Shown here one piece after another: positions 8,938 to 17,219 of a stretch of DNA of 64,000 nucleotides. The stretch spans positions 124,001 through 188,000 of the forward strand of contig NZ_FOSZ01000004.1 in the NCBI RefSeq assembly GCF_900114415.1, written 5' to 3'. The notes below the pieces were generated by a model, which did not search any database, was not told the DNA's origin, and was given only the letters and a program-made list of their open reading frames with translations. The DNA comes from Shimia haliotis. Its GTDB lineage: Bacteria; Pseudomonadota; Alphaproteobacteria; Rhodobacterales; Rhodobacteraceae. Every line of letters begins with the position of its first letter. The first letter of the stretch is position 1. The translations under genes and the position numbers were made by a program.

Positions 8938-9521
8938 TCCGTTTTGCGATGCTGCGCCACGGGCACACAAGCTGGAACAGAGCCGGACAGATTCAAGGCA
9001 GCACGGATATCCCGCTCGATGATCAGGCGCGCGCCGACCTTGGCGGGTTTCGTCTTCCCGCCGACTGGCAAGACGTTGATATTTACAGCAGCCCCTTGGG
9101 CCGCGCGGCAGAGACCGCAGAAATTGTCACTGGCCGTGCTGCGACGACCGTGGATGCAATCACCGAGATGGATTGGGGTGATTGGGAGGGACGCAAAGGT
9201 ATCGACCTTAAGGCCGACCCCGCCAATGGGTTTCGTGACATCGAGCAATGGGGATGGGACTACCGCCCGCCAAACGGCGAAAGCCCGCGGGATGTTTGGG
9301 AGCGGATTGAACCGTGGCTCTTTGGGCTGACGCGCGACAGTCTGGCAGTTTGTCATATTGGAATCATGCGTATGGTTTTGGCCAAAGCGCATGGTTGGGA
9401 TTTTGACGGTCCTGCGCCCTTTGCGGTCAAACGCAACCGGCTGTTCGTCGTCGAACTGGATGCCGGAACAGTGCGGGTGGCAACACCGGATATCGTGCGT
9501 CTGGACAAGGTGGGCGCATGA
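8934..9521 (+). CDS. Histidine phosphatase family protein (phosphoglycerate mutase-like)
   Basis: A 195-residue cytoplasmic phosphatase of the branch-1 histidine phosphatase superfamily. The catalytic RHG is at residues 8-10 (MLRHGHTSWN), followed by GSTDIPLDDQA, the SSPLGRAAETAEIV segment and EMDWGDWEGR; the second catalytic His is probably in CHIGIMRMVL. The start overlaps the previous stop (ATGA) and has GGAG upstream. Small members of this family remove phosphate from sugar or nucleotide intermediates such as alpha-ribazole phosphate. Its position inside a glycosyltransferase operon suggests a sugar-phosphate or lipid-linked phosphate substrate, but that is inference. Confidence 0.85.
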   Translation: MIRFAMLRHGHTSWNRAGQIQGSTDIPLDDQARADLGGFRLPADWQDVDIYSSPLGRAAETAEIVTGRAATTVDAITEMDWGDWEGRKGIDLKADPANGFRDIEQWGWDYRPPNGESPRDVWERIEPWLFGLTRDSLAVCHIGIMRMVLAKAHGWDFDGPAPFAVKRNRLFVVELDAGTVRVATPDIVRLDKVGA

Positions 9522-10660
9522 AAGTTCTGATTGCGGTGACGCACCTGTTGGGTACAGGACACCTCGGGCGTGCCCTGACCCTGGGTCGGGCTTTTGCCAA
9601 AACCGGACATGAGGTCGTCGTCTTGTCCGGAGGCCGACCGGCCCCCCACCTTGATGCGCGCGGCGTGCAAGTCGTTCAGGCACCCTCGCTTGCCTCAGAC
9701 GGCACCAATTTCACGCGGCTGTTGTGCGGTGACGGGCGCGAAGCTGACGCCCAATACCTGAACGATCGCTCTGCCTTCATGGTGGCAACCTTGATGGCGC
9801 ATCAGCCCGACGTTTTGATCACAGAGCTGTTTCCTTTTGGCCGACGCTCCTTGGCCACGGAATTTGTGGCCCTTCTGACGGCTTGCAAGGACTTGCCCCG
9901 CAAACCTTTGATCTTGGGATCTGTGCGCGACATTCTCGCGCCACCAAGCAAGCCCGCCAAGGCGACCCGCGCGCGTGACATCCTGTTGGCGCACTACGAT
10001 GGCGTTTTGGTGCACTCTGATCCGGCCATCACCGAACTGTCCGTCAGCTGGCCGGTCACTCCGGATGTCGCGGACATGCTGAAATACACAGGCTTCGTCA
10101 CCCAAGATCCGGCGGGCCCGCATCCTGAGGGTGTCGGAAACGGAGAAGTCATTGTCAGTGCCGGCGGCGGTTCTGTCGGGCAGACCCTGTTCGAAGCCGC
10201 CGTTGAAGCAGCGCGCGGCCACCCGCTCCACTGGCGCATTCTGGTAGGCGGAACCGACAAAGCCGAAAGGATCGCCGCGCTAAAAGCGCGGGCCGGAGCC
10301 ATGGACATCACCATCGAACCCGTCCGCCCTGATTTTCGGGAAATGCTGAGCGGTGCGGCGGCTTCGGTCAGCATGTGCGGCTACAATACCGCGATGGATT
10401 TGTTGCAAAGCGGCGTTCCTGCGGTCCTCGTGCCCTTTGACGACGGCGGCGAAGTCGAACAAACCCTGCGTGGGCAGTCGCTGGCAGCACAAGGCGGGTT
10501 TGAGGTGCTTATGGCGCAGGACGTTACCCCGGACAGCCTGTCACGCAACGTGACGCGGGTGCTGAAATCCGGCAAGCGTAGCGCGGCCAGCCTGCGAATG
10601 GACGGGGCCGCGGAAACGGTTCGAATTGTGGAAACGATGCTCGCTGAGGTGCCAGCATGA
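9518..10660 (+). CDS. Predicted GT28/MurG-like glycosyltransferase (second copy)
   Basis: A 380-residue GT-B transferase. The N-terminal acceptor loop is VTHLLGTGHLGRALTLG, and the C-terminal donor site is VSAGGGSVGQTLFEAA with SMCGYNTAMDLLQSGVP and AVLVPFDDGGEVEQT. The pattern parallels the product of 5413-6633 (GLGHLRR and SMGGYNT), suggesting an old duplication. It overlaps both neighbours by ATGA. Family members process UDP-sugars in the cytoplasm; the exact linkage is unknown. Confidence 0.8.
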   Translation: MKVLIAVTHLLGTGHLGRALTLGRAFAKTGHEVVVLSGGRPAPHLDARGVQVVQAPSLASDGTNFTRLLCGDGREADAQYLNDRSAFMVATLMAHQPDVLITELFPFGRRSLATEFVALLTACKDLPRKPLILGSVRDILAPPSKPAKATRARDILLAHYDGVLVHSDPAITELSVSWPVTPDVADMLKYTGFVTQDPAGPHPEGVGNGEVIVSAGGGSVGQTLFEAAVEAARGHPLHWRILVGGTDKAERIAALKARAGAMDITIEPVRPDFREMLSGAAASVSMCGYNTAMDLLQSGVPAVLVPFDDGGEVEQTLRGQSLAAQGGFEVLMAQDVTPDSLSRNVTRVLKSGKRSAASLRMDGAAETVRIVETMLAEVPA

Positions 10661-11409
10661 AGGTGGACTGGTCACCTCTGAAGCATGAACTTGGCGAGTG
10701 GCGCGCTGCGGGGCTGACTCTACCGCTATGGTGGCGTGATGACGACGCTGTTGCGCCGACCGAATCTTTGGCGCGGCTCGAAAGCCTGAGCGCCACAAGC
10801 GGCGTGCCCGTTCATATGGCGGTGATTCCGCGCGATGCGACGCGTTCTTTGGCAGATGACCTGAGCGATCAGTTTATCCCCGTGGTGCACGGGTGGGCGC
10901 ATGTCAACAATCAGACAGAAGGCAAGAAAGCCGAGTTTGGAATGGGGCGGGATGCACATGCCGCACGCTTGGACTTACAGCAATCTATGGCGCGGATGAG
11001 GGATCTTTTTGGTGCGCGTCTGGCACCTATGTTTGTTCCGCCGTGGAACAGGTTCGACGCGGCTCTGTTGCCGACACTCGCTGAGTTTGGAATTGACGCC
11101 TTATCGACCTATCTGCCGCGTCAAACCGCGACTCCGATCGCAGGCGTCACCCAGATAAACACCCATATCGATCCGATCTTCTGGCGCGGCACCCGTGGAT
11201 TGGTGCCACCAGACGACCTTGTGGCTCAGACCGTGGCGCTTTTGCAGGCGCGGCGCACGGGCATGCAGGACAACGCCGAACCGCTCGGATATCTTACGCA
11301 CCACCTTGTGCATGACGCCGATATCTGGGAGTTTTCACAACAGTTTATGCAGGAAATGTGCGATGGGCCGGTGCGGCTTTATCGTCACGACACAAAGGGG
11401 TTTTCATGA
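10657..11409 (+). CDS. Polysaccharide deacetylase family protein
   Basis: A NodB-like carbohydrate esterase of 250 residues. The metal site is readable: the acidic motif WRDDD at residues 26-30, the histidine motif HGWAH at 78-82, and the substrate-groove motif VPPWNRF near 127-133. There is no signal peptide, so it should deacetylate a cytoplasmic glycan, glycolipid intermediate or amino-sugar substrate rather than an exported polymer. It is coupled by ATGA to both neighbours. The neighbouring dehydrogenase resembles enzymes that use N-acetylated sugars, which gives the deacetylase a plausible target. Confidence 0.8.
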   Translation: MKVDWSPLKHELGEWRAAGLTLPLWWRDDDAVAPTESLARLESLSATSGVPVHMAVIPRDATRSLADDLSDQFIPVVHGWAHVNNQTEGKKAEFGMGRDAHAARLDLQQSMARMRDLFGARLAPMFVPPWNRFDAALLPTLAEFGIDALSTYLPRQTATPIAGVTQINTHIDPIFWRGTRGLVPPDDLVAQTVALLQARRTGMQDNAEPLGYLTHHLVHDADIWEFSQQFMQEMCDGPVRLYRHDTKGFS

Positions 11410-11882
11410 GCCGTCTCAACAGCATGATGCGTCGCCTCGCGGCTCAGGCCGAAGGCCTTGAGTGGGGGCTGACCCAAATTGGCACTTTGGAAGGGGACTT
11501 CCTTGAAATGGGGCTAGGCAATGGCCGGACCTATGATCACATGCGCGAAATCGCACCCGAGCGCCGTATCTGGGTGATTGATCGCGCGTTGAACTGTCAC
11601 CAGTCCTGTGTGCCGCCCAAGGAAGATTACCTTGAGGGCGAAGCCGAAGACATGCTGCGCAAACTGGCCGATCAAGGCACCAAAGTTGCATTGGGTCACT
11701 ATGATTTCGGATTTGGTGTCAAAGAGAAAGACGTGGCCGAAGCCGCGCGTTTGTCGGCAATGATTGCACCGGTAATGGCGGCAAATGGCGTGCTCATTTC
11801 AGGCCAGCCTTTGGTCGGGTTTGAACAGGTGCGCGGACCGGAAACCGTCGCACCTGATCGATATTACTTTTACCGCACCTAA
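11406..11882 (+). CDS. Class I SAM-dependent methyltransferase-like protein
   Basis: The last gene of the glycan run, 158 residues. The SAM-binding glycine loop appears as EMGLGNGRTYDHM around residues 34-46, followed by RRIWVIDRALNCHQ where the acidic residue ending strand 2 contacts the cofactor. The protein is short for a class I methyltransferase, which suggests a minimal fold. The start overlaps the deacetylase stop (ATGA). A role in O- or N-methylating the glycan is inferred from position; the fold call is moderately secure. Confidence 0.7.
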   Translation: MSRLNSMMRRLAAQAEGLEWGLTQIGTLEGDFLEMGLGNGRTYDHMREIAPERRIWVIDRALNCHQSCVPPKEDYLEGEAEDMLRKLADQGTKVALGHYDFGFGVKEKDVAEAARLSAMIAPVMAANGVLISGQPLVGFEQVRGPETVAPDRYYFYRT

Positions 11883-11950
11883 TCTAAGTAAAGCGGCGCA
11901 AGGCGTTTTTATCACCATGCGCACAGCGGTTTGTGGGCCACTTGTGGGCG

Positions 11951-13606
11951 CTATTCGGCGGCCGGCAGTTTGAATTCTGCGGCTTCCGCACGCGTCAGCA
12001 TCGCGCCCATCTTGCGCTCTCTCAAAACCTCACGTGCCTTGGCATAGATCGGATCTTCCCAGAAGATCAGACATCCGTTGCAGCCCTTGCCACAACACCC
12101 TTCCGTGCCTTTGCGGTTGGTCTTGAAGCGCTTGGTGTTGGTGTCGGCTTCGATTGCATCGACCAGCGCGTCGCGCCGGCGTTTATAGGCGGTTTCGTTG
12201 GTCGAATCCTTCACTTCCATCGCCAACGCCGTTTTGTCGAGTTGCAGGCGTTTCCACTGCTCCTCGGTCAAAGCGCGCTCTTTGCGGATCACGGTCATCG
12301 GCGGGAAATTCGTGCGCAAATCGTTGATGTCTTCATGCTCAAACAATGAGAACGGCAGGCGGATCACGGTTTTGGTGGAACCATGGACGACCTCTTTCTT
12401 CTCTCCTGTTGCCGCAACTTCGTAGTCATAAGCACGCAGAAGAATGGTGTTGCGGGCGACTGGCGACACGATTTCCAACACATCACCTGGCTCCAACTTG
12501 TTCTTCACTTCTACATGGAAGGCGTCATCCACCACATCGGTCACAAAGCCCGCGTACTCCCATTGGGCGATTGCTTGGGTTTGTTCATAGCCGTGCGCCA
12601 GATTCGTCAGGCGGCCCTTGTGGAAGGCGAGGGTGTAGCCGCGGTTGCCCACGGTTTCGAGCTCTTCCATGTAATCCGCCGCGTTCCAGTTTTCAGGGTC
12701 AGCGTAATAGTCATCAATCGCCATGCGGTAGGCGCGCGCGACGATGGCGGCGTAGTATTCCGACTTGCCACGACCTTCGACCTTGAGGCTGTCAACGCCG
12801 ATCCGCAGGTAGTCATCCAGCTTGGGCATCAGGCACAAGTCTTTGGAATTCAAGATATAACTGCCGCGTTCGTCTTCCTGAATGGGCAGAAGCTCCCCGG
12901 GGCGCACACCTTCCTCGAGCAGGAATTCGAACATGTGCAGATTGTCTTCATCCACGATCAATTCCTGCACTGTGCCGTCTTTCAGACGCATGTGGAACTT
13001 GTAGTTCCAGCGACAGGAGTTGGCGCAGTTGCCTTGGTTCGCGCCGCGTTCGGCCATGAAATTCGACAACAGGCAGCGCCCCGAATAGGTCATGCACATC
13101 GCGCCGTGAACAAAGGCTTCGAGCTTGATATCAGGGCATTTTTCGCGAATCTCTTCCAATTCCGGAAAGCTCACTTCGCGAGCCAGAACCACCAGATCGG
13201 CGCCTTGGCTTTGCCAGAACTGCGTGGTCAGCCAGCTTGCGATATTGGCCTGTGTGGACACGTGCAAAGGGATTTCCGGCGCGCGTTCCTTGACGTATTG
13301 GAACACACCGGGATCAGAAATGATCAGCCCGTCTGGCTTCACCTGTCGCACGGTGTCGATGTATTCATCGAGCTTGGGTATATCTTTGTTATGGCTAAAC
13401 AAATTCAACGTCAGATACGCGCGTCGGCCATGTTGATGGCAAAATTTAACACCCTCGATCACGTCATCCAGAGAGAACTCCGACTTGGTGCGGAGGCTCA
13501 TATCCGGCGTACCGAGATAGACAGCATCAGCGCCATAGAGCACCGCCATCTTGAGTTTGCGAAGGTTGCCTGCCGGCATCAGCAGTTCGGATCTGTGTTG
13601 GGTCAT
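11951..13606 (-). CDS. trhP: U32 peptidase-family protein, TrhP/YegQ-like (tRNA uridine hydroxylation)
   Basis: A 551-residue member of the U32 family. E. coli TrhP (YegQ) is needed for prephenate-dependent 5-hydroxylation of uridine 34 in tRNA, so a tRNA modification role is more likely than proteolysis. Visible signatures are LLMPAGNLRKLKMAVLYGAD at the N-terminus, VHGAMCMTYSGRCLL and NQGNCANSCRW. These give four conserved cysteines near residues 171, 178, 194 and 198, probably a metal or iron-sulfur site. I chose the ATG at 13606 because AGGAAAG precedes it. Compared with YegQ (about 450 residues) this protein is longer and ends with an extra cysteine cluster, CCGKGCNGC, near residues 504-512. 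Confidence 0.87.
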   Translation of the reverse strand: MTQHRSELLMPAGNLRKLKMAVLYGADAVYLGTPDMSLRTKSEFSLDDVIEGVKFCHQHGRRAYLTLNLFSHNKDIPKLDEYIDTVRQVKPDGLIISDPGVFQYVKERAPEIPLHVSTQANIASWLTTQFWQSQGADLVVLAREVSFPELEEIREKCPDIKLEAFVHGAMCMTYSGRCLLSNFMAERGANQGNCANSCRWNYKFHMRLKDGTVQELIVDEDNLHMFEFLLEEGVRPGELLPIQEDERGSYILNSKDLCLMPKLDDYLRIGVDSLKVEGRGKSEYYAAIVARAYRMAIDDYYADPENWNAADYMEELETVGNRGYTLAFHKGRLTNLAHGYEQTQAIAQWEYAGFVTDVVDDAFHVEVKNKLEPGDVLEIVSPVARNTILLRAYDYEVAATGEKKEVVHGSTKTVIRLPFSLFEHEDINDLRTNFPPMTVIRKERALTEEQWKRLQLDKTALAMEVKDSTNETAYKRRRDALVDAIEADTNTKRFKTNRKGTEGCCGKGCNGCLIFWEDPIYAKAREVLRERKMGAMLTRAEAAEFKLPAAE

Positions 13607-13740
13607 TGCGCGCGCTTTCCTGATCAGAGGGGCGTCATACACCGTTCCCCGTTTTGGGGCAAATGGGGGCTCTGACCCATGTCTGCAACACGTCGGTATA
13701 ACGTCGGTGCCGCAATCAGGTTCTGGGAGTCACACGCATT

Positions 13741-14496
13741 TCAGGATGACACGAGAAATGCGACCACCCCACCCCAGATCAGGCGCAAAGCGATCAGCAC
13801 GAGGATCACGTTCAGGACACGATGGAATCCGTGATCGGTCATGCGGCCCAGAACGAACTTACCGGCCCACGTGCCAAAGGCGCCCGCGGCGATCAATCCA
13901 GCAATGAAAAGCGTCCAATCCGCAAAGGCAAACCCAAGAAAGCCGAACATTGCGACCTTGAGGCCATGCTGAACCGTCATCAGGGCGGCGTGGGTGGCAA
14001 TGTGGGTATGACGATCCAAATTCTGCGCTTTGACAAAGCCCGCCACAAAAGGACCGGTCGCGCCAAAAAACATGGTCAGGAAACTGGAAACCAAACCGGT
14101 TATCAGCGGCCACTGAGACAGCCATTTGGGCGGCTTTGCAAACACCACCCAAAGAATGAAGACCCCGACAACGGATTGAATTAGCCATCCAGGAAGGCTA
14201 ACGACGACGCTGCCGCCTATGGCGACCCCGATCAGGGAGCCGACCACGAAGGCCGGCAGGGCCGTCCACATGATATGACGCAGAAACATCAGCGCACGGA
14301 TGCTGTTGGAGCCAAGCTGAACAACGCCGTGGACGGGAATGATTGCAGCGGGCGGCATCAGAATTGCGCAGGCGCCCAGAAACACCACGCCACCTCCAAT
14401 GCCAAAGGCGGCTGTAATGAAGGAACCCGCAAAGCTGACGGCAAGCAACATGATCGCCGCAAGATGGGTCAGATCAGGGGGAAGTATGTCCGGCAT
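13741..14496 (-). CDS. TauE/SafE family inner-membrane exporter
   Basis: A 251-residue polytopic membrane protein of the sulfite exporter TauE/SafE family (PF01925). The N-terminal repeat begins with AVSFAGSFITAAFGIGGGVVFLG, and the second half repeats the pattern around GLVSSFLTMFFGATGPFVAG; about eight helices are apparent. Family members export sulfite, sulfoacetate or other organosulfur anions. It sits between the TrhP gene and a sulfotransferase on the same strand, so a sulfur link is possible but unproven. The substrate is unknown. Confidence 0.88.
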   Translation of the reverse strand: MPDILPPDLTHLAAIMLLAVSFAGSFITAAFGIGGGVVFLGACAILMPPAAIIPVHGVVQLGSNSIRALMFLRHIMWTALPAFVVGSLIGVAIGGSVVVSLPGWLIQSVVGVFILWVVFAKPPKWLSQWPLITGLVSSFLTMFFGATGPFVAGFVKAQNLDRHTHIATHAALMTVQHGLKVAMFGFLGFAFADWTLFIAGLIAAGAFGTWAGKFVLGRMTDHGFHRVLNVILVLIALRLIWGGVVAFLVSS

Positions 14497-14556
14497 TCGG
14501 CGATCATTCCCTCAGATGGACGCAGGTCAATGCGCACAAATTGATTGCAGCACGCG

Positions 14557-15375
14557 TCAATCGCCCAACTTGGCGTGGACCTCATCCAGATCAATCTCGC
14601 CGATTGGCATCTTATTGCCCGGATTTTCAAAGTCGTATTTGAACAGTTGGAAGTCACGCTTGTAGATTTCGTAGACCAGATGCATCGACAAATCATCGAA
14701 GTACTCTTCGACCGGATGCGCGCGTTTGGGGCCGTGGCCTTCGGACTCGTTAAAGCGCGGAATCTGAGCGAGATCAATGGAATGAGGCGTTTCGATATTG
14801 TCCAGAACGCCTTGCATTCCCTCGTTGAACTGTTCCGTCCAGACTATTTTGTCGTAGGCCCCGCCGTTGACAATAAACGTCGATACGTGGCCTGACATGG
14901 CCGACCAGTGGATGTCCGGATCCATTGGACGACGCCAGCGGATGGTGTCGCGGGCAAACAGGAGAAAGCGGCGGAAGCTCTGGATTTGGTCAAACTCCTG
15001 CTTGCCGTCATCCCCGCCCACTTCGATTCCGTATTTTTGAATCAACATAGGCACGAGGTTGCCGCGATACCGTTTGCCGTTGCGCTGAATGCCGCAGATC
15101 TTGTCAAAGAAGGACGACAGAATGCGGGTGTACGGGTTGCGCACGCACGTAAAGGCATAGGATTTGTGGTCACGCACATTGTCGATGATCGGCTGGTGGC
15201 TGTCTTCGAGAGCCCATTTGTGCATGCCGCCCTTGGCATCGTGAATGTCGCCGTCAAAAAAAGTGCCATGATCTGAATAGAACATGATCTGGCCGATGGT
15301 TGAACAGGCGCACTTTGGCACCACGCGATAGACCACGCTTTCGCTCTCTGTCATCCATGTTCCCGGAAAACCCAT
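14557..15375 (-). CDS. Carbohydrate sulfotransferase-like protein (Sulfotransfer_2 type)
   Basis: A 272-residue PAPS-dependent sulfotransferase. The 5'-phosphosulfate loop is VVPKCACSTIG (residues 18-28), and the 3'-phosphate motif is CVRNPYTRILSSFFDKI (about 77-93). This pair is typical of the HNK-1/chondroitin-type Sulfotransfer_2 family. There is no signal peptide or membrane anchor, unlike the Golgi enzymes of animals, so it would act in the cytoplasm. AGGAGG lies eight bases before the start. It is divergent from the GT14 glycosyltransferase across a 148-base gap, which suggests both act on one glycan. Confidence 0.82.
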   Translation of the reverse strand: MGFPGTWMTESESVVYRVVPKCACSTIGQIMFYSDHGTFFDGDIHDAKGGMHKWALEDSHQPIIDNVRDHKSYAFTCVRNPYTRILSSFFDKICGIQRNGKRYRGNLVPMLIQKYGIEVGGDDGKQEFDQIQSFRRFLLFARDTIRWRRPMDPDIHWSAMSGHVSTFIVNGGAYDKIVWTEQFNEGMQGVLDNIETPHSIDLAQIPRFNESEGHGPKRAHPVEEYFDDLSMHLVYEIYKRDFQLFKYDFENPGNKMPIGEIDLDEVHAKLGD

Positions 15376-15523
15376 CCTACTCGCCTCCTGCCATGCCGCG
15401 GTTCTTACCGTCGGTAGTTACCTGTCAGACCTAAAAAAATCCAAACAAAGCCTGTTTATTCAATGCGACTTCATCTTTAAATGGATAAAGCACAGTCGTC
15501 AAAGCAGGGATCACGGAACTTAC
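15376..15523. promoter_or_regulatory. Divergent promoter region, sulfotransferase / GT14
   Basis: The 148-base gap between the two divergent starts must hold both promoters. It contains an AT-rich core (about 15428-15485), unlike the flanking coding DNA. I could not fix -35 and -10 boxes with confidence. Confidence 0.45.
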
Positions 15524-17101
15524 ATGGCACGAATTGCGTATATTTTGCTGTGCCACAAAGATCCCGAGGCCATCATCCAACAGGCACAGAGCTTGACGGC
15601 AACCGGTGACTACATCTCGATACACTTTGATGCGAGTGCCAAACCCGAGCATTACAAACAGATCACCACAGCGCTGGCCAGCAACCCCAACGTGGCCTTT
15701 GCCCACAAACGCATCAAATGCGGCTGGGGCGAGTGGTCCTTGGTGGAAGCGACCCTGTATGCGGTAGAAACCGCGGTCGAAACATTCCCGCGTGCGACCC
15801 ATTTTTATATGGTGTCCGGCGATTGCATGGTGATCAAATCCTCGGAGTACATCCACAACTTCCTTGATGATCACGACGTCGATTTCATCGAAAGCTTCGA
15901 CTATTTCGAAAGTGACTGGATCAAGACCGGATGGAAAGAAGAGCGGCTGATCTATCGCCACATCTTCAACGAGCGTACCCAGAAATGGCGATTTTATACC
16001 GCGTTCAAACTGCAACGTTATTTCGGCATCACCCGCGAAGTGCCTGCCGACATTCAAGTGATGATCGGCTCGCAGTGGTGGTGTCTCAGACGCCAGACCA
16101 TCGAGGCGGTGTTGCACTTCACGCAGCAACGGCGGGATGTCATGCGGTTTTTCCGAACCACTTGGATTCCGGATGAAACGTTTTTTCAGACCATTGTGCG
16201 CCATCTGGTGCCATCAACGGAAATCCGCACCCGCACGTTGACGTTCTTGATGTTCTCCGACTACGGGATGCCGTTGACGTTTTACAACGATCACTATGAT
16301 CTGTTGCTGACGCAGGATTACCTCTTTGCGCGCAAGATCAGTCCGGAAGCGACCGAACTGAAGGAACGCCTCGGGGCGCTTTACGCGGAAACCGGCGTTG
16401 ACTTCAGCATCTCCGCCGAAGGGCCAAGCCTTTTCAAATTCCTGACCAACCGCGGCCGTGTGGGCAAACGATTTGCCAGTCGGTTCTGGGAAACCGAAAG
16501 CTCGTTGGGGCGGGATCGCGAGCTGATGCTGCTGGTGTGCAAGAAATGGCATGTGGCCAAACGCTTGCTTGAGAAAATCGGGCAGGAAACAGATATTCCG
16601 ACCATTGCCTACCTGTTCAATGAAGAAGGCACACCTTTGCCGGATCTGGGCGGGATTCAATCTACGCTGAGCAAACGAACCCGCCACCGTCGAGCTTTGA
16701 TGCGGATGCTGTTTGATTACTATGACACAAACCGGCTGGTGGTGTGTCTGGACCCATCTGCCATGGACCTGATGCAGGATTTCTTTGGCGACCGCTCCAC
16801 CACGCGCATGCTCGAAATTCAGTGTGAATTCACCGACGACTATCTGACAGGGCATTCGATGCGGATTGGCCTTGCGGGTGAACAGACGCCGCAGGACACG
16901 TTGGAACGTCTGCTGCCAACCATCCGGCGCGACATCGTGAACGAAAGCGACCGGATCAGGGATGCGGAATTCGAGAACCTCAGCATCATTCGGCAGGCCG
17001 ACGGTTTGGACGAATTTGTGCCCGCCATTGCGCAGTTTTTGAATGTCACAGATGACGTGGCGGAAAAGATCGCCCACACCGATCATTTGTTTGCCGACTA
17101 G
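15524..17101 (+). CDS. GT14 family beta-1,6-N-acetylglucosaminyltransferase-like protein with C-terminal extension
   Basis: A 525-residue protein. The first 300 or so residues look like the core-2/I-branching glycosyltransferase family (GT14, also containing peptide xylosyltransferases). Visible signatures are YILLCHKDPEAIIQQA, SIHFDASAK, WGEWSLVEATL, FYMVSGDCMVIKS, GSQWWCLRRQTIEAVL and WIPDETFFQTIV. The remaining 200 residues are charged, with motifs LLVCKKWHVAKRLLEK and GIQSTLSKRTRHRRAL. I do not recognise this part beyond knowing that such an extension occurs on roseobacter GT14 proteins. No signal peptide is present. The divergent sulfotransferase neighbour suggests synthesis of a sulfated glycan. 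The family is well known in animals and less studied in bacteria. Confidence 0.83.
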   Translation: MARIAYILLCHKDPEAIIQQAQSLTATGDYISIHFDASAKPEHYKQITTALASNPNVAFAHKRIKCGWGEWSLVEATLYAVETAVETFPRATHFYMVSGDCMVIKSSEYIHNFLDDHDVDFIESFDYFESDWIKTGWKEERLIYRHIFNERTQKWRFYTAFKLQRYFGITREVPADIQVMIGSQWWCLRRQTIEAVLHFTQQRRDVMRFFRTTWIPDETFFQTIVRHLVPSTEIRTRTLTFLMFSDYGMPLTFYNDHYDLLLTQDYLFARKISPEATELKERLGALYAETGVDFSISAEGPSLFKFLTNRGRVGKRFASRFWETESSLGRDRELMLLVCKKWHVAKRLLEKIGQETDIPTIAYLFNEEGTPLPDLGGIQSTLSKRTRHRRALMRMLFDYYDTNRLVVCLDPSAMDLMQDFFGDRSTTRMLEIQCEFTDDYLTGHSMRIGLAGEQTPQDTLERLLPTIRRDIVNESDRIRDAEFENLSIIRQADGLDEFVPAIAQFLNVTDDVAEKIAHTDHLFAD

Positions 17102-17128
17102 GATCGGGGCGCTCCCGCCTAAGGAAAA

Positions 17129-17180
17129 TGCCCTGACGGGCACCTTCGCTTGGTTGGGCATGGCTCAGCTGCGCTGAGCC
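17129..17180. repeat. Two small hairpins downstream of the GT14 gene
   Basis: TGCCC-TGAC-GGGCA (17129-17142) and GGCTCAG-CTGCG-CTGAGCC (17162-17180) are perfect short inverted repeats. They precede the 3'-end element copy at 17184, so this is the hairpin part of the composite element; it may help end transcription. Confidence 0.6.
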
Positions 17181-17183
17181 TGA

Positions 17184-17208
17184 GTGGGTATTTGAGGCCA
17201 GAAAGACG
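17184..17208 (+). repeat. 3'-end element copy 3
   Basis: The plus strand reads GTGGGTATTTGAGGCCAG then AAAGACG. It lies 83 bases after the GT14 stop and directly after two hairpins. The orientation matches the plus-strand gene upstream of it. Confidence 0.72.
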
Positions 17209-17219
17209 CCGGTGGCGGC

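Noticed and set aside
12383-13675. A 430-residue plus-strand frame opposite trhP
   Set aside because: The minus-strand protein has strong U32 motifs; the plus-strand product has none and looks like a shadow of GC-rich codon bias.
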